Assembly: GCA_001574975.1 (NCBI GenBank)
Contig: KQ965786.1
Location: 230,825-294,824 of the forward strand
Source of the DNA: Gonapodya prolifera JEL478
Lineage: Eukaryota > Monoblepharomycota > Monoblepharidomycetes > Monoblepharidales > Gonapodyaceae
DNA length: 64,000 nucleotides
Direction: 5' to 3'
Below are positions 26,755 through 38,900 of the stretch, piece by piece. Both the position numbers and the translations under genes were made by a program. The notes beneath the pieces are model-generated. The model saw only the letters and a program-made list of their open reading frames with translations. It did no database searches and was not told the origin of the DNA. Each line of letters begins with the position of its first letter. Positions within the stretch are counted from its first letter, which is position 1.

Positions 26755-29285
26755 ATGGAGCAACACCAGTCCTTTGATTGGGTTGAGCTGGCGGACCCTT
26801 CCACTAAAACTCCATTCTGGGCAAATGTTCGGACGGGCCAATGTATCTGGGTAGCACCGAATCCTCCGGAGAGAATGTGAGTGTGACTTCGAAGTCAAGT
26901 GCAGTCGATAATTTTGTGAACTCTCGCTCATTACCTCTTCTTCATCATCTGGCAGTCGAGTATCAAATCCTGATGATTTTTGGGAGCTGTGGGACTCGAG
27001 GCGATCACGCCCGTATTACTACAGTGTGAATTCCGGAAAGTCGGATTGGACGAGGCCAAAGGATGGTTGGTGTGGCGGCGCGCTCTTCATTTTGAGCGGT
27101 CTTAACTTGCCTCCAGAGCACTGCATACTTCCTCTTATTGCAATCCAACAGAGCTCATTGGGGGAGAGACTTTCCACTTCAATGGCACCAGAACAGGCAA
27201 TTCCCGTAAAGTCCAAAGAGAATTCTCCCCGTAACATTTTTCGACCAGCCCCCCTGCCTGGGTCCGAACCACCATTACCACCTCCGGCGTCCCCACGCCT
27301 TCCTGCAAAATTGGTGGACCGAGCGTCTTCGACCTCATCAAGGTTCACACGAAATGGCACGACAACTACTACCTCATCAGATGCTCATCATTTAAACACA
27401 GATGGAGGCAATGGATTGCATGGGACTTTGAGTGTTGAAGTCTCTTCCCAAATGCCTTCTCCCAAGTCTCCAAGACGGCCTGGTAACTTGGATAACTTAG
27501 CCGTCCCGAAGACAGTAGAGCCTTTATTACTGCCAGTTTCCCCAGCATCCCCGAGGCCCAAAGGTAGTCAAGACAATCTGCTGGTGCCATACAAGAGAGA
27601 TGCCGACATTGCTGCGAAGGCCAGAGCTGGCGGAATTGGCGCACCGGTGCTGAACGAATGTGAGCTGCAAGGTTTCCCCCAATCTCTCTGTAGCGCTTAA
27701 CCCTTTGTGCGAAACTTAAGCCGCAGCAAAGCTCCTGAACCCTCTCAATCAAAGATCGCCATCTCAGCTTTCGTCTGCCTCCGACAAACCACATTCATAC
27801 CGCTCGTTGCCACAGGATTTGTCTCGCGACATAACCCAATTCCGGATTGAGGGCTTTGCGAAACAGTACTTTTCCGAACATCGAAAGGGTTTATTGCGGA
27901 GACGTGTCCCTCCAGAGAAGATGCTTGAGTGGTCCAAAGATACAATGAAGTCTCCACTTCTTATTCTGAACAAGAGCGTTCACAAAGATGCAATGAAATC
28001 GTTCAAATCAGTACAGCAAGTCATGGGAGATCGTGGGGGGAAACCCCTGGATGCTGCAGCTACGGTAGAAGAAATGCAGCGACTCTTAGAAATGGGGATA
28101 AACAAGGGTGTCTTGCGAGACGAAATTTTGGTACAAGTATGCAAGCAGCTCACGCGTAATCCACATAAAGAATCAGAGTACAAGGGCTGGGAACTTATGG
28201 GCGTTTTGCTCATTGGATTTCCTCCCTCGAAGAATTTCGAACATTATCTGGAGTCATTCATTGCAGCTGGGACTCGAAGCGAAGAACCTAGGATATCAGC
28301 TCTCGCGTTCAATTGCCAGAAGAAGCTTGTTCGAATAGGAAAATCGGGGCCTCGTGGAAAGGTTCCTGCAGCAGCAGAAGTGGAAAGAGCAAGAGTACGT
28401 TTTTTACGACGTTATCCTCAGACTTACCTCAAAATACTGGTTTAGGTTGCAGCGTACTCGCCGTCTGTTTTCGGTGAAACTCTGGAGGAGGTCATGACCA
28501 TCCAGGCAAAAGATTTTCCGGAGGACGAGATCCCCCGAGTTATGGTGTTTCTTGCACGAGCAGTGCTAAAACTTGGAGGCTGCAAAACGGAGGGCATTTT
28601 CCGAGTGCCTGGTGACGCAGATTCGGTCGCCGAACTCAAGTGTCGAATCGAAAATCGAAATTGTAAGTTAGAGGGGGAATGAGCACAGTTACCGTTGTTT
28701 TCGTTTTTATCAACATTATCCATGAAGATGATGTTTCTGGTATTTTTGGTGAGATACCTTCGACTACACTTCCCTCAAACGTTATGTTTAATCCAATCGC
28801 TAGACCCTTCCGTTCCCGCCTCTCTTCTGAAGCTTTGGATGAGGGAACTTGCAGATCCTATCATACCAGTGGAACTCTATGATCAATGCATAGGCGTGGG
28901 TCGGAAGGAGATGGAAAAACGAAATGAAGCGACAGAAAACGCTTGGGACATTGTAAAACAACTTCCGCCTCTTAGTCGTGCAGTCGCGAACTACATGGTT
29001 CAATTCCTGAGAGTGAGTGGGGTAGTTTTCTGCGCGTTCATAGATCCCCAAGAAAGAATCGTCGCTCAGATCGTCGCTGACCCCGAGCACCAAAAAATCA
29101 CCAAAATGACTCTCAACAATCTCGCAATGGTGTTCGCCCCAAACTTCTTACGTTGTCCCTCCGACAACCCTACACTTATATTCGAAAACACGAAATTCGA
29201 ACAATCATTCTTGAAACTGCTGATAATGTCGGGAGGCGACGATGATTACGCCCACCTGGCAGAAACACATCAGATTGCAATGTAA
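26755..29285 (+). CDS. WW-WW-MyTH4-RhoGAP protein (ARHGAP39/Vilse-like)
   Basis: Predicted GTPase-activating protein for Rho-family GTPases. The 701-residue spliced protein has two N-terminal WW-type modules (WVELADPSTKTPFWANVRTG, and DDFWELWDSRRSRPYYYSVN ending SDWTRP) and a long Ser/Pro-rich linker. A MyTH4 domain follows (SKDTMKSPLLILNKSVHKDA, LRDEILVQVCKQLTRNPHKE, GWELMGVLLIGFPPSKNFEH). A RhoGAP domain ends the protein, with the arginine-finger region GGCKTEGIFRVPGDADSV and the core KMTLNNLAMVFAPNFLR. Exons: 26755-26876, 26956-27065, 27117-27659, 27727-28394, 28446-28662, 28728-28748 (21 nt), 28804-29012, 29070-29285, summing to 702 codons. The architecture matches animal ARHGAP39/Vilse; the substrate GTPase cannot be inferred. 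Confidence 0.9.
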
Positions 29286-29591
29286 AAAAGGCGTTCGATT
29301 GGATTAGATATATAATTAATAGGGACCTTGCGCAAAATATCATTCGGCACTTTTCACTGATGCAAACAATTTGCCAAGACACAAGGTGAGAAATTTGGGT
29401 ATGAGGATAAATTCGAATATGTTTTAATTAATAGTTTAGAGTATACTTGATGAAGCTGCTCCTTCAATGGAGGAGAATAACAATTTTTTACATGAGTCAA
29501 AATTGCTGAAGGAAATTCTGCGCAAGGTCCCTAATATGATAATATACAATTGCTGTAATTCAAGTACAAGCTTGTCACGTAGAGCGCCTCG
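29286..29591. other. intergenic, AT-rich
   Basis: It contains the RhoGAP 3' flank and the HSBP1 leader. No gene, repeat or promoter motif stands out. Confidence 0.4.
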
Positions 29592-29981
29592 ATGTCAGAT
29601 CAATCGCGCGAATTGACGCAAGTAGTTGATCATCTCATAGAAACGTTGGTGAGTTGTGGGCCATCAAGGTCAAGCTTTCGAGAATCACCGTCAACGGATG
29701 TCCATATTCGGAGATATTGTTACAATTTGATCGAATGAACTATCGATTGGTTTCGCAGTGGCGGCTCGTGGAAGGATTATGTTTTTGCGGTGCGTTCCTG
29801 AAGTTCATGGCGTTTGATCCACAATTTCAACTCGGTGCAGCAAACGAAGTTCGAAGACATGAGCAAGCAAATCGTGGAGAAAATGGATCGCATGTCCACT
29901 CGAATTGACAATTTAGAAAATGTATTGCGACAACTGGAGCAACAAGGTGCTCCCGCGGGGTCAAATGATCCATCGAAGTAA
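29592..29981 (+). CDS. heat shock factor-binding protein 1-like small coiled-coil protein
   Basis: HSBP1 family proteins are short trimeric coiled coils that bind trimeric heat shock factor in animals and also help WASH complex assembly. Splicing 29592-29648 to 29841-29981 gives 65 residues, the family's size. The join reads VVDHLIETLQTKFEDMSKQI, which aligns without gaps to the conserved V-V-x-x-L-L-x-x-M-Q-x-K-F core, followed by RMSTRIDNLENVLRQLEQQG. The single 192 bp intron is long for this window. The start is the first ATG before the helix. Function in this organism is inferred from the family only. Confidence 0.88.
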
Positions 29982-30055
29982 CGCTCACGCTGTACATACA
30001 AACGCTCTATAATACGGCCCTACGCATGCCATTTTCTTCACATACACCGTATCGT

Positions 30056-32220
<2,165 letters not shown>

Positions 32221-32563
32221 ACCTCCAGCCCCCTCCGCAATTGTGACGTCACTTCAATCATTAAAAAAGTCCATTCTATCACCTATTCATCGAGTTTGGT
32301 GGTTAGTACAAGGGATATTTTGTCTCCTCGAGCGAGTCTCACCTTTTGAATCTTAGCGCTATGCTCCGGCATAATTTAATATGAAATCATTTAGTGTGGT
32401 CATTTGCATTCTTCTTCAGTTACGTCTCTAGAGAAGAGAGAAGGGGGAAAGCGCACTCGCCTTCAAGACCCGCGCCACTTTGGTCACCTGCTTCGGCCAC
32501 TTGCGGGATATAAATAAAGAGAAATCTCCTTGTTGGTCAAAGTTTCCCATCACGTAAAGCGCC
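32221..32563. promoter_or_regulatory. divergent promoter between HOG1 and eIF6
   Basis: 343 bp separate the two opposed starts. A TATA-like box, TATAAATA at 32509-32516, lies about 48 bp before the eIF6 ATG, in a position that fits the plus-strand gene. No comparable element is obvious on the HOG1 side. Confidence 0.5.
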
Positions 32564-33750
32564 ATGGCTGTCCGTGAGTAAAGAAAACTGCGAATCAGCG
32601 ATCACTGCGGTGGAATAGGTTGGTAATGAATCCCGCTGGACATAACTTGTTCAGGTGCCCAATTTGAAAACTCCAATGACATTGGCGTGTTCGCATCCCT
32701 TACCAACGCTTACTGCCTGGTCGCTATCGGAGGATCTGAGAACTTCTATTCTGCATTTGAGGGCGAGGTTGGCGATGCGATTCCCGTCGTTCACGCTTCC
32801 ATCGGGGGAACTCGGATAGTGGGCCGGCTGACCGTTGGTAAGTGAATTGCGCGTCATTGGGTATCTTCATGTCAGCTTAGTCGGAATCATGCTCAGGGAA
32901 TCGCAACGGTCTGCTTGTTCCCAACACCACCACTGACCAAGAGTTACAACACCTACGAAATTCCCTCCCTGACAAAGTAGCCATACAGCGCATCGAGGAA
33001 AGACTCTCAGCCTTAGGCAATGTCGTCGCCTGCAACGACTATGTCGCGCTTGTGCATCCTGACATCGATCGAGTGAGCTCACGACTGACATATGTCATCA
33101 TTCTGATTATCTTTAATGAACGTGATTCAGGAAACGGAAGAAATCATTGCGGATGTTCTACAAGTGGAGGTGTTCCGTCAAACAATTGCGGGAAATGTTT
33201 TGGTTGGCAGTTACTGCGCGCTAAGCAACCGTGGCGGGTTGGTGAGTTGTTCAGTTCTTTTTGGAGTATTGAGCGCTGCCCTTCATAACATTGAACGACC
33301 AGGTACATCCGCGAACCAGCATTGCGGATCAGGACGAGTTGTCGTCCCTGTTACAGATACCTCTAGTGGTCAGTTCCATGATGACACTTTGCTTCGTCCT
33401 CCTCGTCATTGAATCTATTATGATGTCATATTTTAGGCTGGTACAGTCAACAGAGGCTCACCCAACATCGGCGGGGGGCTTGTTGTGAATGATTTTGCAG
33501 CGGTATGTTCCCCGTGACTGTCTCTATAATCGCTTGAGTTTGACTTTACTTGAAACAGTTTGCGGGCGTTGATACAACTTCGACAGAGCTCTCTGTAATA
33601 GAGAGTATCTTTAAGCTACAACAAGCCGGGCCGAGCTATGTTGTGAATGATTTGCGAAATCAACTTATCGACTCAATGAGTGAGTCCACTGGTTTCATTT
33701 GGCTATGATTATATGATTTACCACCTGCATTTTTGTCCTGATAAGCATGA
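32564..33750 (+). CDS. TIF6: eukaryotic translation initiation factor 6 (60S anti-association factor)
   Basis: Binds nascent 60S subunits, prevents premature joining with 40S, and is needed for 60S biogenesis in nucleolus and cytoplasm. Signature segments are [100 protein letters not shown] and [20 protein letters not shown]. Exons: 32564-32573, 32655-32837, 32897-33072, 33131-33241, 33303-33368, 33437-33502, 33559-33679, 33746-33750. The total is 246 codons, i.e. 245 residues, the usual length of human and yeast eIF6. The first coding exon is 10 nt and the last only 5 nt (CA plus TGA), giving the C-terminus LIDSMT, close to the family ending DSLT. Confidence 0.95.
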
Positions 33751-34193
33751 CCGCTTTCTTTTATAAACCGACGGAGTCTGTTCAGAGGTTAAACATGTAA
33801 TGCCTGCGTCTTTCTCTAGAAGGAGAGGGGGGGGAGGTGGGGGAGGTTGGAAGAGAGTCGTTTCAGAAGTTTGTAAATACAAATCGGCAGACCTGTCTTC
33901 GCAACCCCGATCACCAATCTTTTGGAAGCTTAGGACATTGAGAGACAGCTATTGTGGCCCTGGCGGAGCGATTGCGCTTTGAGCGCAGGACACTGATAAT
34001 TTGGGACAAGAGTTCGGACAGCATCTTCTCAAGACCCAAGTCCATCCCGCAACAATCCATTGCTCTACAACTGCGCTTGTACAACCGCGTACTGTGCAAC
34101 TTATTGCTGAACAACCATCCTGGGAAATCGCCCACTCGAAGACCCGGACCAGTCGGGAACAATTGCAGAATCCTCACGAAGTCCTCCTTCCCC
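33751..34193. other. intergenic region with a G-rich purine tract
   Basis: 443 bp between eIF6 and the G-alpha gene. From 33818 to 33857 the plus strand is almost all purine with several runs of three or more G, which could form a G-quadruplex. No gene is seen. Confidence 0.5.
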
Positions 34194-35727
34194 ATGGGCA
34201 TATGCGCGAGCAAAGAAAACCAAGAGGAGCGAAAAGTCTCACTCGGCATCGACAGAATGATGGAAGATGAGGCGAAGAAGATCAAGAAGGAGGTCAAAAT
34301 ACTTCTTTTGGGTGGGCATAAAGTAGTTTGCATTCGGGTGAGGAAGACACAAACCAACCATTCTGGGGTTCTCTGAATTAGGGAGCGGCGAATCTGGCAA
34401 GTCCACGATCGTAAAACAGATGAAAATTTTGCACCAGAACGGATATTCGAAAGAAGAGTTGCTTCAGTTTCGAGCAACAGTCCATAAGAACACCATTGAC
34501 TCAGTCGTCCAACTGGTTGTCGCCATCAGAAAGTTTGAATTGAAGTTTTATTTGCGGGAGAACGAGGTACACTGCCGCTCTGACTCGCGTGCCGTTTGAT
34601 ACTCATTTGTGGACCATCAGATCTTTGCGGAACGAATGTTGGTCATGTCACCCGACCCGGACTTTCGCCTTACACCGGAAGTGGCGGATGGCATCGATTT
34701 ATTATGGCGGGACCCAACCACAAGTGCAGCTTTTGAGCGATCGAGTGAAGCATACATTCTGGATTCTGCCCCATAGTGAGCTCAAATGAATGCGTTCGTA
34801 CATGCTACTCCATAACGAACACCAACACCCCGTCGCTGTACAAACGAAAGCTTCTTCGAGAATGTGAAACGATTCGGGGAGCCTGACTACATACCAACAG
34901 AACAGGATGTTCTCCGGTCCCGAGTGAAAACGACTGGCATAACGGATACACGATTCGTTATGGGGCAGCTCCAAATACAGTAAGCGCACCTCTGTCGCTG
35001 CGAGTATTGATGTTTTTCATGGAACTTTCCTCAGTATGTTTGACGTGGGAGGACAGAGGTCTGAGCGACGAAAATGGATCCATTGCTTCGAGAACGTTAC
35101 GTCCATAATCTTTTGCGTTGCGCTGAGTGAATATGATCAACATTTGATTGAAGATGAGAATATGGTATGAGCATGAAAATGTTCGGATTTCTGTATGTTA
35201 AGACTGTTTTGTTTTACAGAACCGAATGTCTGAGAGTCTCAGCCTCTTCTCATCAGTCGTCAATAGCAGATGGTTCCTTAGGACTTCCATTATCCTATTC
35301 TTGAACAAAATCGACCTTTTCAAGGCTAAGCTTTCGAAAGTACCACTGGAGCGATACTTTCCAGAGTACGGTGGTGAGTGGGATCAATATGCAAGCTCTT
35401 GTGTACATTGTCTGAGTTTCGAATGTGATTAAGGTGGTGCGGATTTCAGCAAAGCTGCGAAGTTTCTACTGTGGAAATTCTCCCAAGAGAACCGTCAAAA
35501 ACTCAACATGTTCGTCATACTTTCTCTGACAAAATCAAGCTGCATTCTAATGTCCCAGCTCAGTTATCCTCACCTCACCCAAGCCACTGACACCTCCAAC
35601 ATCCGCCTCGTTTTCGCTGCAGTGAAGGTAACCATATTGCAAAATGCACTGAAAGATTCGGTGAGAGCACGTCTAATCAACTTCGAAATAACTTCGACAT
35701 AAATAAATTTCCTAGGGCATTATGTAA
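34194..35727 (+). CDS. heterotrimeric G-protein alpha subunit
   Basis: Membrane-anchored GTPase switch for receptor signalling. The 351-residue protein starts [14 protein letters not shown], with Gly2 and Cys4 placed for N-myristoylation and palmitoylation. Guanine-nucleotide motifs are [14 protein letters not shown] (P-loop), RSRVKTTGI (switch I Arg), [20 protein letters not shown] (switch II), LFLNKIDLF (NKxD) and TQATDTSNI, where the usual TCAT reads TQAT. The end is LKDSGIM. Exons: 34194-34311, 34382-34566, 34621-34775, 34851-34979, 35035-35164, 35220-35373, 35434-35509, 35564-35660, 35716-35727, summing to 352 codons. The 12 nt final exon supplies GIM and the stop, so without it the C-terminus would not match the family. 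The fungal G-alpha subgroup cannot be assigned by eye. Confidence 0.95.
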
Positions 35728-35926
35728 TTCCGGTTTTCTCAGATGCTTTTACCTGTTGAATGAGAGGGGTCGCATGACTTCCAACCATTGTGTTTTATGT
35801 CTATTTCAACGACTGCAGATGTATTGATGCTGGTTCAAAGTTCATGATCAAAGGGGACGTTACAGTCCCTGCTTGGTTGATGCGGGTCAGAAACAAAGCA
35901 ACCTCAATATGAATATGTAAAGGTTC

Positions 35927-38900
35927 ATGTCGTTTTTGAACCGATTTCTCCTCCCTCAACTAGCAAAGTCGGACCAATCGCCTGTTGACGTAGCTCTTGA
36001 CCGTAATCGGTCGGCATCACCCGTCTCCTCCTCGGTACCATCTATAACAGTCACGGTCGACGAACAGAGTGAGGACGAGGATGGCGGCGAAGATACTGGT
36101 GCCAGCAATCGTGCGATTGCTACGAGTAAGAACCTCCTTTCGCCTTCTGGACATCAGCGGAAGGGAGGATCGAACTGGACAATGTCCACCACAACGCGTA
36201 TTGCGAAGAAAAGCAAGAGCTGGAGCTATCTCTCAGCGACATCGTTCATTGATCTCACGGCGACCTCTGCGAGGATGGGAGGTTCCAATGGTTTTATCGT
36301 CGATCTAAAGAAATTAAACTCACTCCACCGGGCGACATATGAGGGTGATGCCGAACGAATTCTGGGAATGCTTATCAAGGGAAAGAAGGATGTCAACAAA
36401 CTTGACAGATTCCACCTATGCACTGCTACAGCAATCGCTGCGACGATGGGAAGCATGGTAAATAACTTCTAGGACCCAGGTATCATTTACTTCTACTAGT
36501 GACCTTTCCCTTTCAGGCAGCGCTCGAAGTGCTTTTGGCCAAACGTCCGAACATCAATTTGGTTGATTCGGCTGGGCGAACGCCACTCATTTTGGCATCA
36601 ATCGAAGGGCACCACGCGGTTGTGAAACTTCTCATGTGAAACTGTGTTCTTCACCAGATTATTCGAGTGATAGTTAATGGTTTTCTTGATACAGAAAGCA
36701 TGGAGCTAATCTCAACGTTGCAGATCATCTTGGTGCAACAGCACTTCACTACTCGATTTTGGGGAACTCCCAGGCAGTGTTGAGGTCCCTGCTCGAAGCC
36801 TGTGCTGATTTCTCGGTTGTTGACAAGGCAAGTATCGAAGGATCGGGGTAGCGGCGATGGTATCTAAGTGAGGCCGGGTTCCTACAGAGTGGCAACACGT
36901 TGTTGCATCATGCAGTCCGGCTCGATCAGATCGAAAGCGCAGCTCAATTGATCAACCAAGGCCATGCAGTCGACGTTCTTGACCCTATGGGAAAGTAAGT
37001 GTGTCGTCTGCGTTTCGTGTTCACGTGCGCGTGTGGAACGCATATTGTTTTGTCAGAACTCCGTTACACCTTGCGGTCGAAATCGACTCGGTGAGAAGAC
37101 CCGAATGTTTTCTCTGCAAGAATTTCAACGCCAGATATTTTGTGCCACCAGGAGCCACTAGTTTGCCTCCTGCTTCGAAGTAATGCAGCTCCCACATTAT
37201 CGGATGCAACTGGCAAGACACCTCTAGAGTATGCTCGGCGATCAGTCGTGTTAGATGTGTTAACACAGAGCTTGAGTGAGTACTGTATTAATCCATCTTG
37301 TCAAGTGTACTGTGAAACTGGCAACCGTTTCGCCAGTAACGCAAGAATCTGTTGCCCAAATGACATCCGCCAATACGTCGGGGTTCTTGCCACATGTTCA
37401 TCGCCAATCGAATCCCGAGGTTTCACGACGGCCATCGGTAACGTTGCCCAACCCTCTAACGTTATCTAATACCACGGGAAAATCACAGTCGGAATCACAT
37501 ATCGAAGGCTCGATTTCTTCCAGTAGTCTTCCTGCCGATTCCAGTCGCCAAATTCCTCCATCAAGGATCTCGGCTCCTTACGACCCGTCGTCTTTTTCGC
37601 CGGTCGCTAGTGTGTCGGCTGGTAATACGGATTTCAATGAAGCCATCACGCGGGGACGGTTTGGTGGCAGCCTTTCGGCCATTGGAACTTCACTTAATGG
37701 TAGGACAGCTCCAAGTCTTCCTTGGACGCAAGGTAGCAATGTCGGTGAACCAGCTCTGATAGGAGCTGCTCGTGCAATCACTTCAAGCAGCCCCTCTGGA
37801 ATTTTGGATAACAAAAGTCATGTTGGTTTACTTCTAAATGGGAGGCCATACGGCATCTTATGAGCATTAACCCGTCCAGATATTAATTCCTAAGCCTCCA
37901 TCCACACTGAATCTCTCCACGGTGGCTCGTTCGCCCATCATCCTTAGTCGGCATAAGCATGCAAGATCATACTCGACTGATCAGCCATCAAACCCGCAGG
38001 GAACTTATACGCAAGATTGTGACAAACCTCCCCAAACAACTGAAAGCATCCAACTCAGTCAGCAATTAAATGAGGAGCTTAGGCAGTTGGACAAGGCAAA
38101 CATAACAAACCCAGTTATCCACCAGGTTTGAGTCATACACTCTAGCAGAATCGTACGGCTTGCTTGTTTAAACTAATCACCAACGTAGGAACCCTCACAT
38201 ACACCCGAGTCACAGACCCCTACCTGTGATACGTCATCCCCTACCACAGTGTTGAATTTGGTGAGCGCTGCTCCACGATCGTCGGAGCATCTTCCCACCA
38301 CAGTTTTGGATGATCTCGAAGAGCCTTGTCAGCTCAAAAGCCCGGGTGAATTCCGACATGTGGGAAGTGAAAAGGTTACCAAACGTCGTTGGTCTTCACT
38401 GTCAGTGCTTTACAATGGGGGCGAATCGAAGCAATCGTCTCCCAGCGACCCTCGCTGGGCTTCCCAAACACTCGGTGGAAAGGGCGGGAAATTCGATGCA
38501 GGCAATGTTCTGCCCGAGTTCCATCCAACTGCGAACGGCTCTCGTGACATTGTTGGCTCGGAAGTCTTCAGTCCCATGATCACACGAGTGCCTCTTAAAG
38601 GCTCCAGCGAGAAATCCCCTCCAGATTCAGATACACTTCCGTCAACGTCAAAACGGGCGGTTGCCGATAGTACCTTCATCGGCTCTTCGGTTGATCAGCT
38701 ATCTGAGAAAGATCAACTCTTGAGGTATAAAGAAGCGTATTCGGCCCAATTCGCGGAGCTCACGACGACCATTTCACAATTGTTGGATGATGTTGGGGTA
38801 TCGCGCCAAGAGTGGCTATCTCTTGGCTCTTCTCCAACAGATCCGTTGTGTTGTGATGGTTCCGTGGATATCCCCGGGTTTCTGAGGATGAAGAATTCAA

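Noticed and set aside
33680-33710. eIF6 ending by read-through into the last intron (SESTGFIWL tail)
   Set aside because: The 5-nt exon gives the family length of 245 and the conserved ending; read-through is kept only as a possible retained-intron isoform.
37276-37863. Separate ORF beginning at 37276
   Set aside because: It is an exon of the ankyrin/coiled-coil gene; splice sites on both sides keep the frame and the total closes to 1603 codons.
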